The notes under the pieces are model-generated. The model did no database searches. It worked only from the letters and a program-made list of their open reading frames with translations, and was not told the DNA's origin. Positions 34,944 through 44,703 of a stretch of DNA of 64,000 nucleotides are shown in pieces. Numbering within the stretch: position 1 is the first letter of the stretch; each line of letters starts with the position of its first letter. Source of the stretch: an uncultured Bacteroidales bacterium (GTDB lineage Bacteria; Bacteroidota; Bacteroidia; Bacteroidales; UBA932); assembly GCA_934717185.1 (NCBI GenBank), contig CAKUYQ010000009.1, positions 1-64,000 of the forward strand, in the 5' to 3' direction. A program made the translations under genes and the position numbers.

Positions 34944-35009
34944 ATGTATCTAAGTAAGATTAATATAAAGAACTTTAGGGGTATCAAGGTGTCCTTACCT
35001 GTTACATAA
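34944..35009 (+). pseudogene. N-terminal stub of an OLD/RecF-type ATPase
   Basis: Only 21 codons survive, MYLSKINIKNFRGIKVSLPV plus T, and then a stop. The first 15 residues are the classic opening of OLD-family overcoming-lysogenization nucleases. No Walker A follows, so the rest was deleted. Confidence 0.5.
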
Positions 35010-35152
35010 GTTGAAGTGTACATTTTACCATCATTGCATAAAAAGCCTGCAGAAATCATCTTTTATACAAAATAATTTTATAACTTTACTTTTAAATTTT
35101 CATGCATTTATAATTCGTTGAGCTCACTCACGTATTATTAAAAACAGATAAA

Positions 35153-35657
35153 ATGAGCAACGAGATACAATTCCTACTGTATTCCATGCCTAATGACAAG
35201 GGCAAGATACAGGTCTTCATAAAAGACGAGACACTGTGGTGTACACAGCGCGCCATGACCGAACTCTTTGGTGTGGGTGTGCCAGCTATCAGCAAGCATT
35301 TAGCGCATATCTTTGAGGAAGGAGAGTTGGACAAGGCACTGGTTGTTTCCAAAATGGAAATAACCACTCCGCATGGTGCCATGGAGGACAAGACACAGAC
35401 AAAAGAGGTTGTATTCTATAATCTCGATGCCATCATTGCCGTAGGCTATCGTGTGTCAAGCTTCAAGGCTACTCGCTTCCGCCAGTGTCAATGAGTTCCT
35501 AACCTTCCGCCGTTACGCCCTACTACCCGACAAAGGGTGTATCAGCCGTGAACAAGCTGACCGTAAGGCCGAGGAAGAATACAAGCTGTTTAATCCCACT
35601 CAGCAAATCAATTCAGACTTCGACAAGTACCTGAAAGATCTGTTTGACAACGAATAA
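35153..35657 (+). pseudogene. RhuM-family protein, deleted and frameshifted
   Basis: The first frame shows IKDETLWCTQRAMTELFGV, the helix-turn-helix-like RhuM N-terminus, up to VVFYNLDAIIAVGYRVSS near 35460. The frame then fails. In another frame NEFLTFRRYALLPDKGCISR and KAEEEYKLFNPTQQ give the normal RhuM C-terminus, ending at 35657. The central part is missing. RhuM proteins are common on pathogenicity and mobile islands and their function is not settled. Confidence 0.65.
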
Positions 35658-35668
35658 CAAAGAGCATC

Positions 35669-35755
35669 ATGAAAATAGGAATGAGAACCCCTTCGCTCAA
35701 GAAGAGCATCAGTGCCCGCACGACAGATCGGGCAAAGCGAGCTGTCAAGGATTGA
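35669..35755 (+). pseudogene. Truncated start of a small mobile-element-associated protein
   Basis: A 28-codon frame reads MKIGMRTPSLKKSISARTTD then RAKRAVKD and stops. The start resembles small basic proteins seen in Bacteroidales mobile elements that continue well beyond this point. Here the frame ends early. Confidence 0.35.
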
Positions 35756-35824
35756 CTTTTCGGGTCGGCAAAGCAAGACGGTTGTGTTTATCAGAAATCA
35801 CAGGCGGACGGGGAGAAACTTATT

Positions 35825-36378
35825 GAATTGCATGTTTGCATATGTTTTGTAGCCTACAAAATAAGGAATTAGAAAGGGAAATCCGAGAGATGAATCTCAG
35901 CGTGCGTGCTGACACTGCAACTGATATAGCCAAGACCATTCCGACATTGGTATTAGAGTTACCTGACGGACAAAAGATAACTTGAACCATTTTCAACACC
36001 AAAGAGCAGCTATTAATAAGGCCGCTATTCGTCATTCCTGATTTAGGTGTCCCATTGTCAAAGTCAGGGGAGTTCAACTTGAAGTCCAAGACGTACGAAC
36101 TGAAACAGTTGAAGTCCGAACTTGCCACACTCGACCGCAAGATACAGCTAGAACTTGCACCACCTACGCCCGAAGTTTCCTAAAAAGGAAATGACGGGCA
36201 GCAGATAACACGTCAGGAAGAACAGCCTTCTCAAAAGGTTCATCCAATTGCAGAAAGAATCGTGGTGGCATCAAACTCTCAATATAACAATATCATATTG
36301 GGACAAAGGAAATCGACTTCATATAATCAACTCCCATCTGGTAAATCCAGCTTTGACTTTTTAACAAGGGAGGGATGA
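35825..36378 (+). pseudogene. Decayed coiled-coil (mobilisation-type) gene with two in-frame stops
   Basis: One frame runs across the whole interval, interrupted by TGA near 35982 and TAA near 36179. It reads SLQNKELEREIREMNLSVRA, TIPTLVLELPDGQKI, then FNLKSKTYELKQLKSELATL, KIQLELAPPTPEV, and finally SYNQLPSGKSSFDFLTREG. The consistent frame and coiled-coil spacing show a real former gene with no start. It resembles the tail of Bacteroidales mobilisation proteins, but I cannot name the family with confidence. Confidence 0.45.
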
Positions 36379-36425
36379 AGCATCCATTTGTCCCCCTTTA
36401 TTTTATCTATCTAAACATTGATTAT

Positions 36426-37628
36426 ATGGCTTCAATAAAAGTAAAATTCCGTCCTTCAACTGTCTCAGAACATGAGGGCACAATCTATTACCAAATTATT
36501 CACGAGAGAAAAGTACGGCAACTTCTCTCTGATTACAAAGTGTTCCGCAACGAATGGGATAATAACCGGTCAATGGTTACTACGACCCATAATAGTGAAC
36601 GGAGGGCATTTATCCTATCTATCCGCGAACGTATTCGTTGGGATGTGGAACGGCTTGGAAAGATCAACAAAAAGTTTGATACCAATGGCTTGTCATATAC
36701 TGCCGAAGATGTGATTGACGAGTTCAAACGATATGCACATGAATATTCTCTATTCAATTTTATGGAGGGGATCATTGATAAACTGAAACAGAACGGTAAA
36801 ATCAGGACTGCTGAAACTTATAAGGTCACCCTTAATAGCTTCAAGAAGTTCCGCAATGATGAGGATATTATGCTTGATTGCATCAACTCTGAGATAATGG
36901 AAACCTATGAGGCGTGGCATCATAATCGAGGAGTAGCACCTAATACCATCTCATTTTACACCCGGATACTTCGGGCTGTCTATAACCGTGCGGTTGAGAA
37001 TGATATTATCGAAAATCGCAATCCATTCAAGCACGTCTATACTGGCATTGATAAAACAGTAAAACGTGCATTGCCGTTGTCTGTCATAAAGAAAATCAAA
37101 GCTTTGGATTTGTCATCGGTTCCGGCATTGAACTTCGCCCGCGATATGTTCCTGATGAGCTTCTATCTCCGAGGCATGAGTTTCATAGATATGGCATTTC
37201 TTAAAAAGACAGATCTTAAAAATGGCTACATTACCTATCGACGTCACAAAACCGGACAAAGGTTGACAATTGAATGGACAAAGGAAATGCAGATGATCAT
37301 TGATAGATACCAGGAAAACAGTTCCGGTTACCTGTTGCCGATAATACGTAAAGCTGAAACAAACGAACGATGCACCTATCATAATGTAGGATACAACATC
37401 AACTATAATTTGAAGAAGATTGCTTCGATGGTCGGTGTCACAATTCCCCTTACTCTTCATGTTGCGAGACACAGTTGGGCTTCTGCTGCCAAAGCAAAGG
37501 GGATTCCCATAAGTGTAATCAGTGAAGGAATGGGACATGACTCAGAAGCCACGACCCAAATATATCTTGCCAGCCTTGACGCTTCTATCGTTGACAAAGC
37601 TAACTCGCTTATCCTCAAAAGCCTGTAA
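36426..37628 (+). CDS. Tyrosine-type DNA invertase (site-specific recombinase)
   Basis: The start at 36426 gives 400 residues beginning MASIKVKFRPSTVSEHEGTI. An upstream ATG at 36375 adds 17 residues and is less likely. The arm-binding and SAM-like core domains (TAETYKVTLNSFKKFRND, APNTISFYTRILRAVYNRAV) precede the catalytic part. FLMSFYLRGMSF holds the first Arg, THxK-like RRHKTGQ the Lys, HVARHSWAS the His and Arg, and GHDSEATTQIYLASL the Tyr. The sequence closely resembles the Bacteroidetes invertases that flip promoters of surface loci. Inverted 17-bp repeats start 57 bases downstream, which points to a local DNA inversion role. Confidence 0.9.
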   Translation: MASIKVKFRPSTVSEHEGTIYYQIIHERKVRQLLSDYKVFRNEWDNNRSMVTTTHNSERRAFILSIRERIRWDVERLGKINKKFDTNGLSYTAEDVIDEFKRYAHEYSLFNFMEGIIDKLKQNGKIRTAETYKVTLNSFKKFRNDEDIMLDCINSEIMETYEAWHHNRGVAPNTISFYTRILRAVYNRAVENDIIENRNPFKHVYTGIDKTVKRALPLSVIKKIKALDLSSVPALNFARDMFLMSFYLRGMSFIDMAFLKKTDLKNGYITYRRHKTGQRLTIEWTKEMQMIIDRYQENSSGYLLPIIRKAETNERCTYHNVGYNINYNLKKIASMVGVTIPLTLHVARHSWASAAKAKGIPISVISEGMGHDSEATTQIYLASLDASIVDKANSLILKSL

Positions 37629-37684
37629 CGTCTGCCCCTTTTGCCCATTGTGGTGATTGGGGCATTTGTTTAGCAATCATCCAA

Positions 37685-37898
37685 ATCTCTTGGATAGAGA
37701 TGACTTAGCCGTATGCAAAGGTATGAAAAATATTTGAGAAACAGGTATTTATTGAGTAAAAAGATACTTGCACAATGAAATTGATGTGTTTTTTTTGAAT
37801 GATAATCAAAATTTTATTTAGCAACATCTTTGAGTGAAGAATGGTAAATCGTTATGTATTAAGTCATCAGCTCTTATCCAAATCTCTATCCAAGAGAT
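37685..37898. repeat. Invertible promoter segment bounded by perfect 17-bp inverted repeats
   Basis: ATCTCTTGGATAGAGAT at 37685-37701 is the exact reverse complement of ATCTCTATCCAAGAGAT at 37882-37898. On the plus strand both sites also share ATCCAA on the left and GAC on the right, so they differ only in the central 5 bases (TGGAT or ATCCA). Inversion through these cores, 197 bp apart, would give two perfectly symmetric sites, one with ATCCAA/TTGGAT arms and one with GTC/GAC arms. The invertase gene ends 57 bases to the left. The operon start codon is 37 bases to the right. Confidence 0.85.
37716..37723 (-). promoter_or_regulatory. -7 promoter element inside the invertible segment, now pointing away from the operon
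   Basis: TACCTTTG on the minus strand matches TAnnTTTG. I see no equally good element on the plus strand between 37690 and 37934. After inversion it would lie at about 37860-37867, start transcription near 37875 and leave a leader of about 60 nt before the ATG at 37935. The -33 element is weak. Confidence 0.55.
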
Positions 37899-37934
37899 GA
37901 CAGCATAAACTGGTTAATTAAAAGTAAGAATATA

Positions 37935-39293
37935 ATGACATTTGGTGTAAAAATACAATCATGTACTAAAATAGCATTGGGAGTCATCATAGCTAGTGTC
38001 TCATTCGTGTCATGTAAAAGGGACAATGTCCCATATGATACAAAACATATAGCTGAATTTCATGAGCTTTCTCATAATACTGAGACAATAGGACTTTCAA
38101 ATGACAAGCTAGCACTATATGTAGATTATTCTAATTGTATCGCCAAAGGCATGGATTCTCCATTTTATCAAAAAATGGTTTCTCCCTTAACTGCTGCCAC
38201 TAAAGAATATTGGTCTATCAAAGGTGAGGCCATAAACCATGAAACAGGAAATACTTATCAGTTACTTAACAATGTAACAGAAGTTAATTATGCAGCTATT
38301 GATAAGGCTATAGAGCAAATGGCGAACCGAAACGGAGAGTCGGTTATGTTGACTGACGGCGAACTTTTCACCAAAACAGCCACTAAAAATAATCCAAATA
38401 ATCCCTATATGCATGAGGCTTTTAAGAAATGGTTGATAAAAGAGCATGATATTCATATTATTGCAGAACCATTCCAAGAGTTCTATCATGGAAAAAACTA
38501 CAATAAGAAAAGGTTTTATATTATTTTTACAGACGATAGAATTCAGGGAAATATTTATGATAGAATCAAAGAAATTGTAAATATGGAACAATTTCCACAA
38601 GTGGACGAGTTTCATTTGAGTGGCAACTATCCTTGGGCAATTCCTGAAAAAGGCAATATCTCTATCCCTAATGAAATTGTAGCGGCTGAGATTTCCCCAT
38701 TTGGGACATTTGAAATTCAGGATTGGCAAGTAAATTGGAAAAATATCATCAACCTTATCGTGAATGCATATGACGATAACGGCAATCCCCTTCCCAATGG
38801 AGAAAAACTTATCGGTGGACTGAAAATCAATAAGAATGCTTTTGGCTGCTATCGCATATCCGACATTGATGTAATGGTTACAAACATCAATGACGAATAT
38901 TATAATCTTTATAATGCCATTGAAGCCCAAGAAAAACCTGAAAAAATCAACAATGCAGGATTTACCATAGAAAATTTTCTGATTGTTGATAAAGATGAAT
39001 TTAAGAAACATGGTTTAGCGGACATCTATTTCGATATCAATAACTTTGCACCGAATGAAGATTTGACGGGTAAGCCATACAACTATTTCCGAATAGATAT
39101 TGTGATTAAAAATCTTGAAAATATACTTGACAACAGTATTGATATTTTCAATTTTGATTCTATAACCAGTGATGAGCAGACCAATATATCCATTTCCGAA
39201 AGTTTGAAGAATTGCGCCTTTGATCCAGATCTTATCAATCTGCTTAAAGGTAAAATACTATATAGTATATATGTTAAATCTGATAAATATTAA
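37935..39293 (+). CDS. Lipoprotein with vWA-like domain, first gene of the tubulin/TerD operon
   Basis: The 452-residue protein has a lipoprotein signal (KIALGVIIASVSFVSCKRDN) with the lipidated Cys at about residue 31. The body looks like a divergent von Willebrand A domain. LALYVDYSNCIA stands where the DxSxS metal site would be, VMLTDGEL gives the later Asp, and FYIIFTDDRI a core strand. The C-terminal 200 residues hold two similar-looking beta segments (EIQDWQVNWKNIINLIVNAY and ADIYFDINNFAP). Families of FtsZ-like proteins are known to sit next to vWA proteins, which fits the next genes. The vWA call is tentative and the lipoprotein call is firm. Confidence 0.75.
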   Translation: MTFGVKIQSCTKIALGVIIASVSFVSCKRDNVPYDTKHIAEFHELSHNTETIGLSNDKLALYVDYSNCIAKGMDSPFYQKMVSPLTAATKEYWSIKGEAINHETGNTYQLLNNVTEVNYAAIDKAIEQMANRNGESVMLTDGELFTKTATKNNPNNPYMHEAFKKWLIKEHDIHIIAEPFQEFYHGKNYNKKRFYIIFTDDRIQGNIYDRIKEIVNMEQFPQVDEFHLSGNYPWAIPEKGNISIPNEIVAAEISPFGTFEIQDWQVNWKNIINLIVNAYDDNGNPLPNGEKLIGGLKINKNAFGCYRISDIDVMVTNINDEYYNLYNAIEAQEKPEKINNAGFTIENFLIVDKDEFKKHGLADIYFDINNFAPNEDLTGKPYNYFRIDIVIKNLENILDNSIDIFNFDSITSDEQTNISISESLKNCAFDPDLINLLKGKILYSIYVKSDKY

Positions 39294-39298
39294 ATTTT

Positions 39299-39685
39299 AT
39301 GAATACAGTTATTAGAACCCTGCCTCAGATTCAGCAGGCTCAAGCAGACGCTTGGGTCTATGGAGCGATTGTTACCATACTTGCTCTTGCTATAGCTATC
39401 TTGATTGCTTTTCTTATCAATTGGAGATCAGACCGCAAGGACTATATTACACGTCGCATCTGGTTCGTAGTTATCGGTATTGTTGCTCCTTTAGGTTATT
39501 GGCTTTATAATATGCAGGTTATAGTTCCGACTATCCAGAATGCTGGATTTCAGAATATGTTCAAGGAAACGAATCTTTATGTATTATTGACATCGGTAGG
39601 AGGTTATTTTATTGTCGGAGTTCTTTTAATGCTCTGCTTTAGAAATTCCAAATTAGGTTCTATTCTTGGCAGAAAAAAAGACTAA
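39299..39685 (+). CDS. Three-helix inner membrane protein
   Basis: The 128-residue protein has three predicted membrane helices: AIVTILALAIAILIAFLI, IWFVVIGIVAPLGYWLY and LLTSVGGYFIVGVLLMLC. A basic loop (NWRSDRKDYITRR) follows the first helix and a basic tail (RNSKLGSILGRKKD) ends it, suggesting a cytoplasmic C-terminus. It starts 5 bases after the lipoprotein gene and ends 5 bases before the tubulin-like gene. It may tether the GTPase to the membrane. No family is recognised. Confidence 0.8.
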   Translation: MNTVIRTLPQIQQAQADAWVYGAIVTILALAIAILIAFLINWRSDRKDYITRRIWFVVIGIVAPLGYWLYNMQVIVPTIQNAGFQNMFKETNLYVLLTSVGGYFIVGVLLMLCFRNSKLGSILGRKKD

Positions 39686-39690
39686 TAATT

Positions 39691-41298
39691 ATGGCAAAGC
39701 AGTATTTCGTACTTGGTATAGGTGGCACTGGCATGAGATGTATCGAGAGCTTGATACACTTATGTGCTATGGGAATGTTTGATGATACGGACATTCACTT
39801 ACTTGCGCTTGACACGGATAAGAATAATGGTAACTTTGGCAGACTGAAGGAGTTAAAAGAAACTTATGTAAATGCGAAAGGTTTACAAATTGCAAATCGT
39901 GTTGCCCATAAAGATACATTCTTCTCAGCGAACATCAAATATTATGAGTTTTCACCTAATTATGAGACCAAGAGCACATTTAAGGAAGTGTTTAATTATG
40001 GTGACACTCAATACAACCACCGAGAAGAAACAGATCTTGCGGACTTAGTTTTAGACCGAAATGTAGAAGAGTTCAATCTACAGCATGGTTATCGTGCACA
40101 GACTCATCTTGGCTCTATGATGATGTATCAGTCTATCATTGAGGCCGCTCAGTCAAAACAGCAAAGTGCGTTAAAAGATTTTGTCAGTGCCTTAATAACT
40201 GAAACTACATCTGGAAAGGCAAAGGTCTTTATTCTTGGGTCTGTATTTGGAGGAACTGGAGCATCCTCAATACCCATTATCCCACAAGCTCTTACGAGAG
40301 CTGCAGAAATAATCAGTAATGGGAGTGCCGACATTCTTAAAAACGCATATTTTGGTTCAACTCTTCTAACAGCTTATTTTAATTTTAATCTACCTGACGC
40401 CGTACAGTTGAACCAACAAAAAGTTATTGCGACCAGTGATAAGTTTGCACTTAATTCACAAGTTGCAATGATGTTTTATGATGATGACGCTACCGTTAGG
40501 AGTATCTATCAGCGTTTCTATATGATGGGAACAAATGGGCTTAATTGGAATCCAATGCAGAGTGCAAGCAAAAATGCGAATAAGACACTAACTGGAGGTG
40601 CATCTCAGAAAAATGATTCTCATTATATCGAGTTACTCGCTGCTTGTGCAGCTATGGATTTTCTGAATAGTAATGAAGATACGCTTCAAGAAGATAAAAA
40701 CAATTATAAAACAGAATATCTGTATCGCGCTGTTGATGATAATGATAAGTTCGATTTCCAAGATTTTGTAGGTAAAGATCGACAAACTGAGTTTGCAAAA
40801 AAACTTGGATGCCTTGTTGCTTTTGCTCTGTTTAACAATGGCAATGATGATTTTGTTGAAAAGGCACGGTCTGGCGAGGATAAAGAAATTGTTGGCTTTG
40901 AAGAAATAGATCTTTCTCAGGTTAAATATCTAAAAGATTATTTCCGACTGTTTTTTGCTCGTATGATCGAAGATGGTTCTTTGGAAGAAGGATGGCTTCG
41001 TCAGTTACATCGTTCCGCCGGAGGTGGAGATAAGTTTCTTCTTAATTCCAAACTTTTTGCACCTCAAACCAAGAAAGAACTCATGAAACTCGATTGGAAT
41101 AAGAATCTTTACCGAAATGAAGGCATCGGCAAAGATAATAAATACTCAACTGGGTTAATTGGTAGCAAGTTTAATAGCTTTAAGAAAATGTTCTTGCAGG
41201 AACTACACAACGATAGTAGTAAAGGTATTACAAATCATGGCGAACAATTATATAAACTTATCTACGATACACTAACGAAACTTTATAATTTCAACTAA
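39691..41298 (+). CDS. Tubulin/FtsZ-superfamily GTPase
   Basis: The 535-residue protein opens QYFVLGIGGTGMRCIESLIH, the nucleotide-binding T1 loop of tubulin-like proteins. HLLALDTDKNNGN resembles the T3 segment. VFILGSVFGGTGASSIPII is a good match to the tubulin signature GGTG(S/T)G. It is longer than FtsZ (about 380-400) and lacks the FtsZ C-terminal tail, so it belongs with the divergent FtsZ-like/tubulin_2 families proposed to act in membrane remodelling, not cell division. It probably polymerises with GTP. Neighbours are a membrane protein upstream and two Hsp70/actin-like proteins downstream. Confidence 0.82.
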   Translation: MAKQYFVLGIGGTGMRCIESLIHLCAMGMFDDTDIHLLALDTDKNNGNFGRLKELKETYVNAKGLQIANRVAHKDTFFSANIKYYEFSPNYETKSTFKEVFNYGDTQYNHREETDLADLVLDRNVEEFNLQHGYRAQTHLGSMMMYQSIIEAAQSKQQSALKDFVSALITETTSGKAKVFILGSVFGGTGASSIPIIPQALTRAAEIISNGSADILKNAYFGSTLLTAYFNFNLPDAVQLNQQKVIATSDKFALNSQVAMMFYDDDATVRSIYQRFYMMGTNGLNWNPMQSASKNANKTLTGGASQKNDSHYIELLAACAAMDFLNSNEDTLQEDKNNYKTEYLYRAVDDNDKFDFQDFVGKDRQTEFAKKLGCLVAFALFNNGNDDFVEKARSGEDKEIVGFEEIDLSQVKYLKDYFRLFFARMIEDGSLEEGWLRQLHRSAGGGDKFLLNSKLFAPQTKKELMKLDWNKNLYRNEGIGKDNKYSTGLIGSKFNSFKKMFLQELHNDSSKGITNHGEQLYKLIYDTLTKLYNFN

Positions 41299-41310
41299 TA
41301 TATATAGGAT

Positions 41311-44300
41311 ATGTCAAAAGCACTTCTAATACAGAGTTACACAACTCTAACTACCAGTATACAGGGTGACTGGAATGCATTGAATATGGCTAATTCCTAT
41401 ATTCAAGGTATCCAAACTGGCGACATTCTGAGCAGTGTCAATGCCCAAACTTTGAATGCCCTAATTTCAGGTGTCCCTTCTCCTTGGGCAAGAGCTAAGC
41501 TATTTAAATATGCCCTTGATACAATTAACAATCCCAATCCGAATATCGACAATGGCGGATTGTTGAATTTCTATCAGATATTGCATGGAGAATGGCGTGG
41601 CTTATTAGCGACAATTGCTTTATATCCTGATAGAATCAAATTCTCAGCCCCTGTTTATATGAACGTCAAAGGTGACGATTATGATATTGCATCTGCTTTT
41701 GGGCGAATGTTGTTTGATGACAAGGATATTTGGTGCAACCAATTGGATCTTGCGAAGAATCCGGATGCTCAGCCATTCATTCATTTAATATATTATCGTA
41801 ACCAACTTGTTGGAGGCACATCTCCTCTTACTGGTGTTTTTACAGGAGTAAATTATACTAATTTAGGTGATTCTGCTTCTGATATTAAATGGTATAGAAA
41901 TGGTAAGTTTGGAGACCCAACTCGTTATCTCACTTCTCAGCAACTTCAAAAGGTTTATCTTTTTATAAAGAATCTAAATCAGAATCTTGCTCATTTTGAG
42001 GGGATGATAAACTCTTATCGTAACGGGAAAAAGCTCATTGCCTTATCTGGTTTTAAGGGTATGGCGAGAGATTGGGAAAACGAGCTTGCAAAAAAAGGAA
42101 ACAACTTACGAAAGGTGGGACCTGTGGCACGATATGGCTCACTACAACCACCCTTTATGGGATTGTTCAAAAGCGATGTTCCCGTATATCTAAAACCTGA
42201 TTTCACCTTTACTTATGTAAATGATGGAGACTATCAAACTATTGGAGACATACAAGAACTCCTCAGTTCAGATGAATATGTTGTCGGATGGATTGAGCCT
42301 CAAGCTCAGCGTCCGAAACTTTCTGATGCTCCCGTTTACTATATCCAAGTAAAAGATATTGAAACAGGAGATATTGCATACTTTAGTGTACCTCTTTCCG
42401 AAAAGGGAATTGATATATTTAAGAATAAACTTGACACAATTTTGGAATATGGGGGCAATGCCAACACAAAACTAACCGCACATATTACTGATTCTGGAAT
42501 GCTCTCTGTTTCTTTTGTCGTGGAAATTGACGGTGAAAGCGTAACGCTTAATGATCGTGAATACAAGATTCAATGGGTTCAAAATCAGGGGAAAGTTATT
42601 GCTTGGCCTAATTTTGTTTCCGAAAAGTGGAATAAGTATTATCTTTTCTCTGAATATACAGATGGAGATACAGAACAGTTCTTCCCAATTTTTAAGATTG
42701 GTGGAGAAATTGTTAAAACCATAGATGGTAACTTTCTTACTTCAAGATATGCTCAGACTCCAGAAGAAGAAAAACGTGTTGATGTTAAGCAATTAGCAAC
42801 TTATCCTTCAGGGCAAAGTGATAATCTGCCTAAATACAATATCATATCATCCAATAAACCGATGTGCGGATTGTCTGCAATAGTAAAAATTGCAGGTAAA
42901 AATATGGGTGCCGGTTATTTGATGTTACGCCAAGACCTTATTAGAGATTTGACAACAGTGGGAACGAATAGTGAAGCAGCTGTGGGAATTGACTTTGGCA
43001 GTAACAATACTTGTATGTATTATAATACACCGAGCCGAGGAACAAATCCTATTGTTTTCGGGAACTATCGTGCTGTTCTTGTTGGAAGAGAGAATAATAA
43101 TCCGAAGGCAATAGCCGAGAATAACGAACTTCTTTTCTTTACTAATTTCCCTTCTGAAAATGGACAGTTAAAATCTTGGCTTCATGAACATGATTCTCGT
43201 TATGTTGGAGCGAATCAGTCTTCAGAAGTTGCAGGTGGCGTTCCTGTAAATCGCCCGAATGTAAGAGTACAGGAGATGAATGAATTTGAGATTAAAACAC
43301 AGGCAGGAATACTCCATTACAATATGAAGTGGCTTGATGATGATAAAGGACGAGAAAAAAAACGAGCCTTTTTGAAATCAGTTTGGCTTCAGGCATGTGC
43401 GTTCCTTTACACAAACAGAATTCATCCTGAAGAAGTTTATTGGAGTTATCCCGGATCAATGATGAATTCTGACCGAGATGAACTAGAAGGTATTTTTGAG
43501 GATCTTTGCAAGATTACTCCTTTTGGACACAAGCCCGAATTAGCGAATAAACTATTCACCGAAGCCGAGGCCGTATGCAGTTATGCTATGTCACAAGAAT
43601 TTGGCTTAAATAGTAGTAATATGTTTCTTGGTATTGACGTAGGAGGCAGTACAAGTGATATTCTTCTCATTGCAAAGAATTCACAGAATAACAACAGATA
43701 CTCTTTGTTCAGAGAGAGTTCTGTACGGCTTGCTGCTGGGGTATTCTTTGATGCTGTAAAAAAATCCGAACAATATCGACAGGCTCTTGTTGATTTTCAC
43801 GAAGGGCATGACACAGCTGTGTATGTGGAAAATATTAAAGAAATTATAGATCATCCGGATAAAGCGCCATATTATCTTAATAGTATTTTTGACCAGCTTA
43901 AGGATCAAAATGATTATGATGCTTTCTATGCTTCTTTAAGTTCAAATGCAAAATTTGTATTCACTATACCTGCTTACGTGTGTGGATTGCTTTTGTTCTA
44001 TTCGGGTATGCTGATAGGAAAAACAATCAAGCTTAATGGATTGAAGAATATCGACCGTGTTGAACTTATGCCATTTGGCAAAGGTGGCAGATTGTTCCAC
44101 TGGCTTCGCCATGCGTCAAGCACACGTACTACGAATGAATATTATAATAAGTGTGTCAATGCTGGACTTCAATTGATAATTCCAGATAAAACTATTAGTG
44201 TCAAGTATCATGAAGAAATAGAGAATGACAACAAAACAGAAGTTGCTCGCGGTCTTTGTGAAAACAATGAACTTGCCATTGTTGACGGTCTAAACGATTG

Positions 44301-44691
44301 TGATATATGCGGTGAAACTGGTGTACACTTTATTAAAGATGGTAAAAAACATTTAATTGCACCTGATGATGAAATTAGCGGTGAACAATTCTCTGACGAT
44401 ATGAGCTATTTTGATTTTTCAGGAGTTCAAAACTTTGAGAAATTCATGGATATATTCATCAAATTCGTGAGCAAAGATACAAAGTTATATCAGAGAGCAG
44501 AGGATTCTTTAAGAGACGAAATTAGTGAGCTGCCCACTCGTATAATCTCGTTCTGCACAAACGATCAAGAATACAAGAAAGCTTCTAAAAATAAAAAAAA
44601 TGGCGAAGGTTTTCATTACCATCAACCCATTATTATTGCAGAAGGAGCATGTTTCTTAAAGTCACTCATTTCTAAAGTCTTCAATCAGTAA
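41311..44691 (+). CDS. Large protein with Hsp70/actin-like ATPase domain
   Basis: The 1,126-residue protein has an N-terminal half of about 550 residues with no recognised domain. A sugar-kinase/Hsp70/actin fold follows. Phosphate-1 is AAVGIDFGSNNTCMYY at about residue 558, phosphate-2 is MFLGIDVGGSTSDILLIAKN at about residue 773, and a likely adenosine loop is LMPFGKGGRLFHWL near 915. A single CDICGETG near residue 1000 could be half of a metal site. No signal peptide or membrane helix is seen. Spacing to both neighbours is 12 bases. It should bind ATP and undergo Hsp70- or actin-like domain motion, perhaps on the tubulin-like polymer. No J-domain or exchange factor is nearby. Confidence 0.8.
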   Translation: MSKALLIQSYTTLTTSIQGDWNALNMANSYIQGIQTGDILSSVNAQTLNALISGVPSPWARAKLFKYALDTINNPNPNIDNGGLLNFYQILHGEWRGLLATIALYPDRIKFSAPVYMNVKGDDYDIASAFGRMLFDDKDIWCNQLDLAKNPDAQPFIHLIYYRNQLVGGTSPLTGVFTGVNYTNLGDSASDIKWYRNGKFGDPTRYLTSQQLQKVYLFIKNLNQNLAHFEGMINSYRNGKKLIALSGFKGMARDWENELAKKGNNLRKVGPVARYGSLQPPFMGLFKSDVPVYLKPDFTFTYVNDGDYQTIGDIQELLSSDEYVVGWIEPQAQRPKLSDAPVYYIQVKDIETGDIAYFSVPLSEKGIDIFKNKLDTILEYGGNANTKLTAHITDSGMLSVSFVVEIDGESVTLNDREYKIQWVQNQGKVIAWPNFVSEKWNKYYLFSEYTDGDTEQFFPIFKIGGEIVKTIDGNFLTSRYAQTPEEEKRVDVKQLATYPSGQSDNLPKYNIISSNKPMCGLSAIVKIAGKNMGAGYLMLRQDLIRDLTTVGTNSEAAVGIDFGSNNTCMYYNTPSRGTNPIVFGNYRAVLVGRENNNPKAIAENNELLFFTNFPSENGQLKSWLHEHDSRYVGANQSSEVAGGVPVNRPNVRVQEMNEFEIKTQAGILHYNMKWLDDDKGREKKRAFLKSVWLQACAFLYTNRIHPEEVYWSYPGSMMNSDRDELEGIFEDLCKITPFGHKPELANKLFTEAEAVCSYAMSQEFGLNSSNMFLGIDVGGSTSDILLIAKNSQNNNRYSLFRESSVRLAAGVFFDAVKKSEQYRQALVDFHEGHDTAVYVENIKEIIDHPDKAPYYLNSIFDQLKDQNDYDAFYASLSSNAKFVFTIPAYVCGLLLFYSGMLIGKTIKLNGLKNIDRVELMPFGKGGRLFHWLRHASSTRTTNEYYNKCVNAGLQLIIPDKTISVKYHEEIENDNKTEVARGLCENNELAIVDGLNDCDICGETGVHFIKDGKKHLIAPDDEISGEQFSDDMSYFDFSGVQNFEKFMDIFIKFVSKDTKLYQRAEDSLRDEISELPTRIISFCTNDQEYKKASKNKKNGEGFHYHQPIIIAEGACFLKSLISKVFNQ

Positions 44692-44703
44692 CAATAGTAA
44701 TTT

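Noticed and set aside
37685..37898. attL/attR pair of an integrated element
   Set aside because: The sites are only 197 bp apart and their cores are reversed, so recombination would invert the segment and not excise it.
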